Origin: Rubellimicrobium rubrum
Lineage (GTDB): Bacteria > Pseudomonadota > Alphaproteobacteria > Rhodobacterales > Rhodobacteraceae
Reading direction: 5' to 3'
Length of the DNA: 64,000 nt
Assembly: GCF_006152115.1 (NCBI RefSeq)
Contig: NZ_VDFU01000002.1
Location: forward strand, 186,001 to 250,000
Shown: piece after piece, positions 43,042 to 51,397 of the stretch
How the letters are laid out: every line of letters begins with the position of its first letter
Numbering within the stretch: position 1 is the stretch's first letter
Position numbers and translations under genes: made by a program
The notes under the pieces: generated by a model
Database searches by the model: none
Seen by the model: only the letters and a program-made list of their open reading frames with translations
What the model was told of the DNA's origin: nothing

Positions 43042-44978
43042 GTGGTCCCCCGTTCCGCGAGGTAGCGCCGCTTGGCTTCCTCCATCCGGCGCATGTCGCG
43101 GACGGCGGCCTCGATGGCGGCCTCGTCCGAGGTGTCGCTGTAGCGGAATTCGGAATCGGCGTAGCGGTTGATCTCCTGCAGGACCATCTCGGGCGTGATG
43201 GGACGGCGAAGCTCGCGGATCATCGCGGCCTTGGTGTCGTAGTCCTTCCGCAGGAACAGGTCGGGCTCCGCCATCCATTCGTCGGGCAGTTCCACGTCCA
43301 TGGCGCGGACCTTGATCGCGTCGGTGATGTTCTTGATGGCGCGGCCCGTAAAGCGCGGCTCCACCTCCTGGATCGCCTTGAGGTAGGCTCCGATCTTGGC
43401 CAGCGTGTCGAGCGGGCCGACCTGGGTCTGCACGCGCGACCAGATCTCGGCCAGCCCGGCTTCCTGTGGCCGGGAATGCGCGGCATAGCTTTCCGCGACG
43501 GCGCGCTGGATCGCCTGCGCCTCGAACAGCCGGTGGTCACCCAACGGGATGCCGTGGTTCTTGCCCAGGAGCAGGGCCAGGATGTCGATGTAGTCCGCGC
43601 GAGTCTGCGGCCCGTCCACGAGGAACCGCGCCCCGGCCCGCTGGCGTAGCGCGTCGTCCACGTTCTCGGGGTGGTTCGAGAACATGCCGAAGGTGCAGTT
43701 CCCCCGCACGACCGTGTTCGCGCCCGCGAAGCTTTCCATCAGGACGGCCGTGATCTCGAGCTGCCCCGCCGAGGCCTGCCGGTCGCCCCGCTTGCCCGCC
43801 AGCGTGTCGATGTCGTCGATGGTGCCGAAGCCGATCACGGTTGGGTCGGTGATCTCGTTGACGAAGGCCTTGGCGTTCTGGCCGGACTTGCCCTGGTAGG
43901 AGTCGATGTTGTCGGTGGAAAGGTTCCGGTAGCGGAACGGCACCCCCGCGCCCTCGCAGTAGCCGTGGACGAGGCCCGCCATCATCTGGATCAGCGTCGT
44001 CTTGCCCGTCCCCGGCGCGCCGTCGCCCATGAAGGTGAAGATGAAGCCCCCTTCCTCCACGAAGGGGTTCAGCCGCCGGTCGAAGTCGTAGGCCATCAGC
44101 ATCTTGGCAAGCTTCATGGCCTGATGCTTGGCGATGTGGTTGCCGACGACCTCCTCGGGCTTCTTGAAGGTCATCTGGAGCGCGGGGCCCCGCCCCTTGC
44201 GCGACGGCGTGAAGCCTTGGATCGTCAGGTCGTCCGCCGCGACCCGCCAACTCGCGGAGGTGAAGGCCCCGAGCCCCGGCGTATGCGCCGCGCGCGCGGC
44301 GACGCGGGCCATCAGCGCCTCCGCAAAGGCCAGCACCGTGCCCGCAAGGCGCTGGTCGGTGGTGGCGAGCGTGGCGATGTCCTGGTCCAGCTCCCACAGC
44401 GCGCCCTGCAGGGCGAGCGGGGCGTTGTCGGTCAGCACCTCGTCGAGGTGGCCGATCTCCACCGGCTCTCCGCCCGCATGGGGGGCCAACAGGACCGCCA
44501 GCGCATCGGCAAAAACATGGAGCGTCACCAGCGACTCGGCGGTGCTGAGTTCGGCGAAGTCGGGCTGCTGGCCGGGACCAAGGCTTCCGGCGGCGTTGGC
44601 GCGCTTGAGGTCGGACAGACCGGAGCGCAGCGCCACCTGCTCGGCCAAGGCCATGGCGATGGCGATGGCCCGGCGGACGGCCTGCGCAACGGTGGCCTGG
44701 AGCGGCGACGGCAACCCCTCGGACCCCGGCACGCCTTCGATCCGCGCCAGCAGGTGCACGGCGCCCGGAAGCGTCGTCCGCTGGGTCACGAGGCCCGGCG
44801 TCGTGGGCCGGAAGGCGCGGCGCGTGCCGATCCCAGGCGACCGTTCGGGGGCCGGAGCGGCGGTTCCCTGCGCGATCCTGGGCGCATGGTCAAAACCCTG
44901 GAGCAGGTTCAGCGCGGCCGGATAGTGGCGCCGGACGTCCTCCTCGCGCAGTTCCATGAGATCGGCGGACAGGCTCAT
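43038..44978 (-). CDS. AAA+ ATPase with long uncharacterised N-terminal region
   Basis: A 646-residue protein. The first ~260 residues form an unrecognised, Ala-rich helical region. The AAA core (about 300-500) has Walker A GDGAPGTGKTT (Lys near 326), Walker B VIGFGTIDDIDTL with Asp where Glu is usual, a sensor-like FGMFSNHPENVDDAL and an arginine-finger candidate in LRQRAGARFLVDG. The C-terminal part is helical (ITPEMVLQEINRYADSEFRYSD). The core resembles classical AAA remodelling ATPases, acting on proteins rather than DNA. It is flanked by a soluble partner 7 bp upstream and a membrane protein overlapping downstream. Confidence 0.88.
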   Translation of the reverse strand: MSLSADLMELREEDVRRHYPAALNLLQGFDHAPRIAQGTAAPAPERSPGIGTRRAFRPTTPGLVTQRTTLPGAVHLLARIEGVPGSEGLPSPLQATVAQAVRRAIAIAMALAEQVALRSGLSDLKRANAAGSLGPGQQPDFAELSTAESLVTLHVFADALAVLLAPHAGGEPVEIGHLDEVLTDNAPLALQGALWELDQDIATLATTDQRLAGTVLAFAEALMARVAARAAHTPGLGAFTSASWRVAADDLTIQGFTPSRKGRGPALQMTFKKPEEVVGNHIAKHQAMKLAKMLMAYDFDRRLNPFVEEGGFIFTFMGDGAPGTGKTTLIQMMAGLVHGYCEGAGVPFRYRNLSTDNIDSYQGKSGQNAKAFVNEITDPTVIGFGTIDDIDTLAGKRGDRQASAGQLEITAVLMESFAGANTVVRGNCTFGMFSNHPENVDDALRQRAGARFLVDGPQTRADYIDILALLLGKNHGIPLGDHRLFEAQAIQRAVAESYAAHSRPQEAGLAEIWSRVQTQVGPLDTLAKIGAYLKAIQEVEPRFTGRAIKNITDAIKVRAMDVELPDEWMAEPDLFLRKDYDTKAAMIRELRRPITPEMVLQEINRYADSEFRYSDTSDEAAIEAAVRDMRRMEEAKRRYLAERGTT

Positions 44979-44985
44979 TCGGGTC

Positions 44986-46098
44986 TCACTTCAGGTTCAG
45001 AATGCGCCCGCCCTCGCCCACCACGACCTTCCGCATGGACCGGAAGGCAGGAGGGTCGAGCTCGGCCAGCGCCTGATACGGCCGGGCGGGCAGGATGATG
45101 GAGCGGTCGAGGCCCGAGAGGCCGCGCTCCCTGGGCTCGGCCAAGGCAAAAACCTGACGCTCCTGGACCCCGAACCAGCCGGAGGGCGATTCTTCCACCC
45201 GTTCGGAGATCAGGTCCTCCTCCGTCCAGGCCAGCGCCCAATCCTCGCCCTCGGGGGCCCGGGCGGCGGTCAGAACCTCCCGGATCGGGCCGGTCTGGGT
45301 GGTGAAGGCCGAGGAATACATGGGCCCGAGCCTGATGCGGCGAAGGCGCTTGGGGTGAAGATCGCCAAAGTCCTCGTCGAAGCCCCTGGCGATGGTCAGG
45401 AGGGTGAGGCCGCCCACGGACTGCGCCATCAGGTGCCGCTGCACCATGGGCCAGCGCGTGCCGTCCTTGGGCAGGCCCTCGCGGCCCGTGTCCTCCAGCG
45501 TCATCAGGTAGATGACGGGAAGGTTGTCGGTCGTCTCGTAGACGCCCCAGCGGAGAAGATACTGCCGCCGCTCGGCCCGGCCCTCGGCGAGGTTGCCCAG
45601 CCAGACGGCTTCCGGGTCGTTTCGCGCCCAGAACAGCCCGCCCTTGGCCAGTTCCTCGTAGTAGAGCCGCTGGCTCAGCGCGTATTGCAGGCGGGTCGGC
45701 ACTACGCGCTCCGACAGGATCACGCGGACCATCTCGTCCTTGAGCGCCTCGACGGTGGGCAGGCTCGCCAGGTGCCGTTCGGCCTGCGTGGCGTCCGAGG
45801 CCATCTCCATCAGCTCGGAGGCGACGGGAAAGCCCGACTCCACGCGATCAAAGGTCAGCGTCCCGGCCTCCCGCGTTGCACCGGCGAAGTGGTATTTCAG
45901 CGCCAGCGCCCGAAAGGTGAGGTTCAGCGACACGAGGCTCCGCGCCAAGGCCTCGACCTCGGGCGCTGTCATGCGGCCCGCCGCCTGCTCCTCGGCGGCG
46001 ACCTTGGCAAGGTGCGTGGTGATCCGTTCGAACTTGCGGAAGTAGCGCCGCGTGGCGACGGTGTCCGCCAGGACCTGATGGTCGAGCGTCAGTTCCAC
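44986..46098 (-). CDS. Unrecognised 370-residue operon protein
   Basis: A soluble protein with no signal peptide or membrane helix. It opens with MELTLDHQVLADTVATRRYFRKFERITTHLAKV in pieces that look helical. A central section is rich in aromatics (RLYYEELAKGGLFWARNDPEAVWLGNL, then YLLRWGVYETTDNLPVIYLMTLED). The C-terminus reads PPAFRSMRKVVVGEGGRILNLK. I recognise no family. It ends 7 bp before the AAA+ start and begins 27 bp after the coiled-coil gene. It may be an adaptor or substrate-recognition partner for the ATPase, by position only. Confidence 0.8.
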   Translation of the reverse strand: MELTLDHQVLADTVATRRYFRKFERITTHLAKVAAEEQAAGRMTAPEVEALARSLVSLNLTFRALALKYHFAGATREAGTLTFDRVESGFPVASELMEMASDATQAERHLASLPTVEALKDEMVRVILSERVVPTRLQYALSQRLYYEELAKGGLFWARNDPEAVWLGNLAEGRAERRQYLLRWGVYETTDNLPVIYLMTLEDTGREGLPKDGTRWPMVQRHLMAQSVGGLTLLTIARGFDEDFGDLHPKRLRRIRLGPMYSSAFTTQTGPIREVLTAARAPEGEDWALAWTEEDLISERVEESPSGWFGVQERQVFALAEPRERGLSGLDRSIILPARPYQALAELDPPAFRSMRKVVVGEGGRILNLK

Positions 46099-46125
46099 GG
46101 CGCGGGGTCTCCGGGCATGACGGCC

Positions 46126-47220
46126 TCAGCCCTGCCCGCCCCCTTGCGCGCCATACAGGTTCTTGTCGTGCTTCTCCACGATGGCCTGGAAGCGGCGCAT
46201 GAAGCGCTCATCGGCGCGGGCCTTGGCCTCCATGACATCGCGCGAAAAGATCATCTGCTGCTCGTGAGCCTCCAGCATGTCGGCCATGCGGGCGTTGGTG
46301 GCCGCGCCGATGCCGGCCATGGCGGTCTGGGCCTCCTGGTCGGTCTTGACGCCGATCTCGTTGATGCGGTGCGCCACGTCCTGCTGCTGCGCGGTCTTGA
46401 GCGACTTGGAAAGCGCATCATACAGCACCACCCGCTGCCGCGTGTCGGTGCGGAGCTTGTTGATCAGCACCATCTGCGTCGCCGCCTGGTTCTGGAGCGA
46501 GTCGATCCAGGTCTTGCCGCTCTCGATGTAGCGCTCCAGCGTCTGCGACAGCGCAAGCTTCACCTGCTCCTGCCGCACCAACTCGTTGTGGCGCGAGTTC
46601 ATCCCGGCGAGGTCGGTCTCCAGCCGGGTCCGCGCGGCGGGGTCCGTCTCGGCGCCGATGCGGTTCTCAAGGTCGATGATCTTGGGGTCCATGGCCCGGA
46701 TCTCGGCCCGGACACCCTCCAGCTCGGTCACGACCTGCTCGCGCTCGGCCAGCGTCGAGGCGAGGTTGCCCTCCACCTTGGTCTTCTGCTCTTCCAGCAT
46801 GGCCAGCTGGCTTTCCAGCAGGTTCACGATGGTGTCGGACTTGGCGATCAAATCCTGAAGCTTGTCGTCGATGCTCGCCATGCGCATGCGTTCCTGCCGC
46901 ATGGCCTCGGACCGGGTGGCGTTGAAGAAGCCCACGAAGCTTTCCCAGCCCGTCTTGTTCCGCATCTCCGCAAAGTCGCGGGAAAACGCCGAGGTCACGT
47001 CATCGAGGCCCATGATGAGCTCGGCGATGTTGGCGTTCATGAGATCGGTGTGCTTGTGCACGTCCTGCAGCGTCGCATTCTCGATGTCGAGGGACACCTC
47101 GGTGCCCTGCGCCATCTTGGTGCGGGCCCCCTCGATGCGGGAGGTCAGCTCCGAAATCTTGGCCTGGGCTTGCGCCACCTGGGCCTGGCTTTCACGGATC
47201 TGGGTCTCGAAGTCGGCCAT
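46126..47220 (-). CDS. Coiled-coil protein with TelA-like layout
   Basis: A 364-residue, highly charged helical protein; coiled coil is evident at about residues 5-40 and 130-215 (heptad-like ELTSRIEGARTK, LAMLEEQKTKVEGNL). The segment after residue 95 (GWESFVGFFNATRSE, then DPAARTRLETDLAGMNSRHNELVRQEQVKLAL, and later AATQMVLINKLRTDTRQRV) follows the order of features in TelA/YaaN toxic-anion-resistance proteins. That likeness is judged by eye and is weak. No membrane segment. It is the first gene of the seven-gene operon, starting 101 bp from the divergent cupin gene. Confidence 0.82.
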   Translation of the reverse strand: MADFETQIRESQAQVAQAQAKISELTSRIEGARTKMAQGTEVSLDIENATLQDVHKHTDLMNANIAELIMGLDDVTSAFSRDFAEMRNKTGWESFVGFFNATRSEAMRQERMRMASIDDKLQDLIAKSDTIVNLLESQLAMLEEQKTKVEGNLASTLAEREQVVTELEGVRAEIRAMDPKIIDLENRIGAETDPAARTRLETDLAGMNSRHNELVRQEQVKLALSQTLERYIESGKTWIDSLQNQAATQMVLINKLRTDTRQRVVLYDALSKSLKTAQQQDVAHRINEIGVKTDQEAQTAMAGIGAATNARMADMLEAHEQQMIFSRDVMEAKARADERFMRRFQAIVEKHDKNLYGAQGGGQG

Positions 47221-47321
47221 GCTGTCCTCTCCTGCGCTCGCAATTCCGTGTTATCTGGGGAGTGTAGTGCAGGTTGGAAAGGTTCCCACGTGCCGAATCA
47301 GCCTGTGATCGGAGGGCCGCG

Positions 47322-47669
47322 ATGAGCGAGGAACGGTTTCTCTTCCTGTCTCGGAACGCGGCGGCGCCCGTCGTCTCGCGTCCTCCCGCCGACAAGGTCG
47401 TGGGGGGAGACCCCGTTTTCACCACCTGGAACGCCGAGGAGCGGGGCAGCCTGTACTGCGGCATGTGGCAATGCACGCCCGGCAAGTGGCGCATCCATTA
47501 CGACGAATGGGAGTACTGCCGGATCGTCGAAGGGCTGTCGGTGATCACCGAGGACGGCGGCGCCGCCCGCATCGTGCGCGCGGGCGACAGCTTTGTGATC
47601 CGCCCGGGCTTCAAGGGCACCTGGGAGGTGCTGGAAACGACGCTCAAGGATTACGTCGTGTCCGTGTGA
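47322..47669 (+). CDS. Cupin-domain protein (cupin_3/DUF861 type)
   Basis: A 115-residue single cupin. The fold is recognised from GMWQCTPGKWRIHYDEWEYCRIVEG (metal-binding-like His/Glu cluster), EDGGAARIVRAGDSFVIRPGFKGTWEV and a C-terminal KDYVVSV, as in DUF861 proteins related to ureidoglycine aminohydrolase. Function beyond a small-molecule cupin is unknown. GGAGGG precedes ATG 47322; an upstream ATG at 47274 lacks a site. It is divergent from the seven-gene operon and convergent with the L,D-transpeptidase gene: the two stops sit within the palindrome TGACGCGTCA (47667-47676). Confidence 0.87.
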   Translation: MSEERFLFLSRNAAAPVVSRPPADKVVGGDPVFTTWNAEERGSLYCGMWQCTPGKWRIHYDEWEYCRIVEGLSVITEDGGAARIVRAGDSFVIRPGFKGTWEVLETTLKDYVVSV

Positions 47670-47673
47670 CGCG

Positions 47674-48618
47674 TCAGCCCTGGGCGGGCGCGTAGCTCGT
47701 GCTGATCATCTCGACCCCGGTGGGTGATGCGGCGGCCAAAGGCGCGCCATCGACGCCATAGATGTCGGTCTCGTCGGGAATGTAGGACACGCCCGCCTGC
47801 GCGGCCGGGTTGCCGTAATACTCGTCGGGGACCATGGCTTGCGGCACCGGCGGGCGTTGCCCCTCGCCCGAGTAGAAGGGCGGCAGCTGCACGCCACGGG
47901 TCGCCATGAGAGGCCCCTCGATCCGCACGGAGTCCTCGCGGGAGCGGATCACGACGCGCGTGCCGTCCGGAATGCGGTTGTACAGGTCAATGGCGTCCTG
48001 GTTGAACAGCCGGATGCAGCCCGCAGACCCGGAGCTTCCGATCGAGGACAGGTCGTTGGTGCCGTGGATGCGGTAATAGGTGTCCCGCGAGCCGCGATAA
48101 AGGTACAGCGCCCGCGCGCCGAGCGGCGAGGCGAGGCCGCCCGGAATGCCGTTGCGGAACGGCCCGTACACCTCGGGCTCACGGCGCAGCATGTTGGCGG
48201 TGGGCGTCCAGCCCGGCCATTCGGCCTTGCGCGCGATCGAGAAGGACCCGCTGATCCCCCGCCCCTCGCGCCCCACGGCGATCGGGTAGCGGACCGCGGT
48301 GCCGTCCGCCTGGACCCAGTAAAGGAACTTGGCGTAGGGATCGACTTCGATGGAGCCGGGGGCGACCGTGCCGCGATAGGGCACGACCGCGCGCCGGTTC
48401 ACGCCGGCCAGGTAACCTGCGGGCACCGCCGGGAGGACATAGCCGTTGTCCTCGATCCTCTCGTAGCCCGGCACGATCTGTGACACGGGGATGCCGTCGA
48501 TCGTCTGTTCGGGCTGGGGCTCGGGGGGCGGGGCCACGACGCAGGCGGTCAGCGACAGGGCTGCGCAAAGGCCCATGGCGCGCATCGCGAGCCGGGCACC
48601 GAACAGGAAACGGGACAT
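47674..48618 (-). CDS. L,D-transpeptidase (YkuD domain) lipoprotein
   Basis: A 314-residue exported enzyme. A lipobox LTAC at about residues 23-26 follows a short hydrophobic segment, so it is probably lipid-anchored in the envelope. The YkuD domain (about 80-225) has the active-site motif HGTNDLSSIG (His185) and SAGCIRLFNQDAIDLYNRI (Cys201). L,D-transpeptidases form 3-3 peptidoglycan crosslinks or attach lipoproteins to the wall. A proline-rich C-terminal tail of ~80 residues is extra. ATG 48618 gives the proper signal; the gene is preceded by a 336-bp gene-free region. Confidence 0.92.
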   Translation of the reverse strand: MSRFLFGARLAMRAMGLCAALSLTACVVAPPPEPQPEQTIDGIPVSQIVPGYERIEDNGYVLPAVPAGYLAGVNRRAVVPYRGTVAPGSIEVDPYAKFLYWVQADGTAVRYPIAVGREGRGISGSFSIARKAEWPGWTPTANMLRREPEVYGPFRNGIPGGLASPLGARALYLYRGSRDTYYRIHGTNDLSSIGSSGSAGCIRLFNQDAIDLYNRIPDGTRVVIRSREDSVRIEGPLMATRGVQLPPFYSGEGQRPPVPQAMVPDEYYGNPAAQAGVSYIPDETDIYGVDGAPLAAASPTGVEMISTSYAPAQG

Positions 48619-48954
48619 GGGCGGCTTACCTTTGGCAGCGGGGCTGGGCGCCACGTTAACAGGCTGAGTCGGTGGTGCAATGCGTCAGCCCGCAGGGAAC
48701 TGTGGACAACTCCGGCCCATGGCGGGGACGCGCCGAGCCGGGCAAGGAACACGCCGGGCCGACCAAGGTAGGAAATACCCGACTGTTCTCGAGCCGTTCG
48801 ATGCGTCTAAAAGACGCGGCAAGATTTGCAAGCACCGAGACTTTCCAAGCAGACTGTTTCCAAGACGTCCATACTGTTCGTGATTTACGCCATCCCGACC
48901 CCTGCCCAGCCATTAGCCTGGGCAGGGGTCGCGGCGCGTCAGGGGACTGGATCG
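48619..48954. other. Gene-free 336-bp region with structured, less GC-rich DNA
   Basis: No coding frame stands out. About 48775-48895 is clearly more A/T-rich than the surroundings. It holds a hairpin GCGTCT-aaa-AGACGC (48803-48817), an 8-bp direct repeat TTTCCAAG at 48842 and 48857 (period 15), and the long hairpin at 48897-48930. It must contain the promoter of the L,D-transpeptidase gene on the minus strand, and could hold a small RNA. Confidence 0.5.
48897..48930 (-). terminator. Strong hairpin downstream of the alpha/beta hydrolase gene
   Basis: Perfect 13-bp arms GACCCCTGCCCAG (48897-48909) and CTGGGCAGGGGTC (48918-48930) enclose an 8-nt loop. On the minus strand it begins 24 bp after the hydrolase stop (48955). 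There is no T-run, which is common in high-GC genomes. It is the best terminator-like structure in the window. Confidence 0.7.
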
Positions 48955-49728
48955 TCACACCCCCACGATGGCCCGTGTTAGGGCGCTGCCAGGATGCTCC
49001 AGCCCTTCGATGACGTCGAAGTGATGGCGACCGGGCTCCACGACCAGCGAGGCGTCCCATGCCTTGGACAGCCAGAGCGCCTGGTCGCGGAAGGCGGGAC
49101 GCTCCTGCTCTCCCACCCAGACGGCGACCGGCACGGCGGGCCGGGGTCGCAGCAGCGGGCTCTCGGCCACGGCGTCGGGGATGTCGAGGCGGAGGGTCTC
49201 GTTCAGCCCGGTCCACATCAGCGGCAACAGGTTCGCCAGCGGCGAGATCGGCACTACCCGCACCAGCCGGTCACGGACCGACAGGGTGACGTCCCCGCAG
49301 GCGAGCCGGGCTACGACATGCCCTCCGGCCGAGTGCCCGGTCAGGACGACCGGCCCTTCGACCTCTTGCGACGCCCTCTCCACCGCGCGGGCCGCGCAAC
49401 GGACGATGCCGCCGACCGTGGCATCCGGGCAGAGTGGATAGGCAGGCATCGCCACCGCCCAGCCCTGCCCCAATGGCCCGGCCGCAAGATGGGAGAAGTC
49501 CTCGGGCGAGAACCGCATCCAGTAGCCGCCATGGACGAACACCATGAGGCCACGAGGGGCGCCTTGGGGCCGGAACAGATGGAGCCACTCCCGCTCTCCG
49601 TCGCCGTAACGCAGGGCCTTAGCGGGATGCGACACCCGGAAAGCCTGTGCGGCAGCGGCCCAGCGGGCGGGAAAGGCCTCTCCGTCAGGGATGTAGGCAG
49701 CGTTGGCGTAGGCGTCCGAGAGGTCCAT
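48955..49728 (-). CDS. Alpha/beta hydrolase (kynurenine formamidase/esterase-like)
   Basis: A 257-residue alpha/beta hydrolase. The oxyanion region is HGGYWMRF at about residues 66-73, the nucleophile elbow GHSAGGHVV (Ser near 131), and the catalytic His in GRHHFDVIEGL near 237; the acid likely lies in WVGEQERPAF. HGGYW plus GHSAGG is typical of the hormone-sensitive-lipase side including arylformamidase-like proteins. No signal peptide. It is divergent from the succinate-semialdehyde dehydrogenase gene, with 81 bp between. Substrate unknown. Confidence 0.9.
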   Translation of the reverse strand: MDLSDAYANAAYIPDGEAFPARWAAAAQAFRVSHPAKALRYGDGEREWLHLFRPQGAPRGLMVFVHGGYWMRFSPEDFSHLAAGPLGQGWAVAMPAYPLCPDATVGGIVRCAARAVERASQEVEGPVVLTGHSAGGHVVARLACGDVTLSVRDRLVRVVPISPLANLLPLMWTGLNETLRLDIPDAVAESPLLRPRPAVPVAVWVGEQERPAFRDQALWLSKAWDASLVVEPGRHHFDVIEGLEHPGSALTRAIVGV

Positions 49729-49809
49729 TCCCCTGTCCTTTTCGTCGCGATCCGGCTGGACGAGGCCCGCCCGCCGTGGTCACTGGCACCGACCGTAACG
49801 GAGGCGATC

Positions 49810-51288
49810 ATGCTCGACCACACCACCGACCTTGCTTCGATGCTGAAGCGCCCGGACCTGCTCTGCCAGCGGGCCTTTGTCGGCGGGCAGTGGGTGGACG
49901 CGGCGGATGGCAAGACCTTCGAGGTGCGGAACCCCGCCCGCGGCGACGTCATCGCGCGCCTTCCCGACCTGTCCCGACCCGAGATCGCCCGCGCGATCGA
50001 TGCAGCGCATGCGAGCCAGAAGGGCTGGGCCGCGAAGACCGGCAAGGAGCGCGCAAAGATCCTCCACCGCTGGTACGAGCTGATGATGGAGCATCAGGAG
50101 GATCTGGCCGTCCTGATGACCGCCGAGCAGGGCAAACCCCTGACCGAGTCGCGGGGCGAGGTCGCCTATGGCGCGGCCTACGTCGAATGGTTCGCCGAGG
50201 AGGCCAAGCGCGTCTATGGCGAGACCATCCCCGGCCACATGCCGGACAAGCGCATCACCGTCATCAAGCAGCCCATCGGCGTCGCCGCCGGGATCACGCC
50301 CTGGAACTTTCCGAACGCCATGATCGCGCGGAAGGTCGCGCCCGCACTCGCCGCCGGTTGCAGCTTCGTCTCGCGCCCCGCATCGCTCACCCCGCTGTCC
50401 GCGCTCGCCATGGCGAAGCTGGCCGAGGAGGCAGGCGTTCCGGCAGGGGTGTTCAGCGTCGTCACCACCACCTCGTCGTCGGAGGCGGGCAAGGAGTTCT
50501 GCGAGAACCCCAAGGTGCGCAAGCTCACGTTCACCGGCAGCACGGAGGTCGGGCGCATCCTCCTCAAGCAGGCGGCCGATCAGGTGATGAAGTGCTCCAT
50601 GGAGCTTGGGGGCAACGCGCCCTTCATCGTCTTTGACGACGCGGACCTCGACGAGGCGGTCAAGGGCGCGATCGTCTCCAAGTTCCGCAACAACGGCCAG
50701 ACCTGCGTCTGCGCGAACCGCATCTACGTGCAGGCCGGGGTCTATGACGCCTTCGCCGAGAAGCTGGCCGCCGCCGTGGGGCGGATGAAGGTGGGCGACG
50801 GGCTCGATGACGGGACCGACCTGGGGCCGATGATCGAGCCCAAGGCCGTGGACAAGGTGCGGGAGCACATCGAGGACGCCGTCGCGAAGGGCGCGAAGGT
50901 CCTGACCGGGGGCCACGGAAACCCGCTGGGCGCGCAGTTCTTCGAGCCGACCATTGTCACCGGCGCCACCCGCGCGATGAAGGTCGCCCATGAGGAGACG
51001 TTCGGCCCCTTCGCGCCGCTGTTCCGCTTCGAGGACGAGGCGGATGTGATCGAGCAGGCCAACGACACCATCTTTGGCTTGGCCTGCTACTTCTACGCCC
51101 GCGACCTGAGCCGGGTGATCCGGGTGCAGGAGGCGCTGGAATACGGGATGGTGGGCGTGAACACCGGCATCATCAGCACGGAGGTCGCGCCCTTCGGAGG
51201 CGTGAAGCAGTCCGGCCTCGGGCGCGAGGGCTCGCGCCACGGGATCGAGGACTACCTGGAGATGAAGTACATCTGCACGCAGGTCTGA
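49810..51288 (+). CDS. gabD: NAD(P)-dependent succinate-semialdehyde dehydrogenase
   Basis: A 492-residue ALDH of the GabD type. Visible are the cofactor-loop ITPWNFPNAMIARKVAPALAAGC, the glycine-rich FTGSTEVGR, the general base in MELGGNAPFIV and the catalytic Cys in NNGQTCVCANR. It oxidises succinate semialdehyde to succinate, the last step of GABA degradation. No GABA aminotransferase is adjacent, so it stands alone. ATG 49810 has GGAGG six bases upstream. The frame stays open far upstream only as antisense to the hydrolase. Related semialdehydes (for example glutarate semialdehyde) are possible substrates. Confidence 0.9.
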   Translation: MLDHTTDLASMLKRPDLLCQRAFVGGQWVDAADGKTFEVRNPARGDVIARLPDLSRPEIARAIDAAHASQKGWAAKTGKERAKILHRWYELMMEHQEDLAVLMTAEQGKPLTESRGEVAYGAAYVEWFAEEAKRVYGETIPGHMPDKRITVIKQPIGVAAGITPWNFPNAMIARKVAPALAAGCSFVSRPASLTPLSALAMAKLAEEAGVPAGVFSVVTTTSSSEAGKEFCENPKVRKLTFTGSTEVGRILLKQAADQVMKCSMELGGNAPFIVFDDADLDEAVKGAIVSKFRNNGQTCVCANRIYVQAGVYDAFAEKLAAAVGRMKVGDGLDDGTDLGPMIEPKAVDKVREHIEDAVAKGAKVLTGGHGNPLGAQFFEPTIVTGATRAMKVAHEETFGPFAPLFRFEDEADVIEQANDTIFGLACYFYARDLSRVIRVQEALEYGMVGVNTGIISTEVAPFGGVKQSGLGREGSRHGIEDYLEMKYICTQV

Positions 51289-51397
51289 TCCGGCACCGAA
51301 TACGATGGCTGCGGGGGCTGTTCGCCCCGCGCCGCGCCGCTACATGCCGGACGGGCCGGTACCCCCGTCCTGTCCCCGCCACGATCAGGGCCGCTGC

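Noticed and set aside
48994-49809. Upstream extension of the succinate-semialdehyde dehydrogenase frame
   Set aside because: It is antisense to the alpha/beta hydrolase; a normal GabD begins at 49810 with GGAGG in place.
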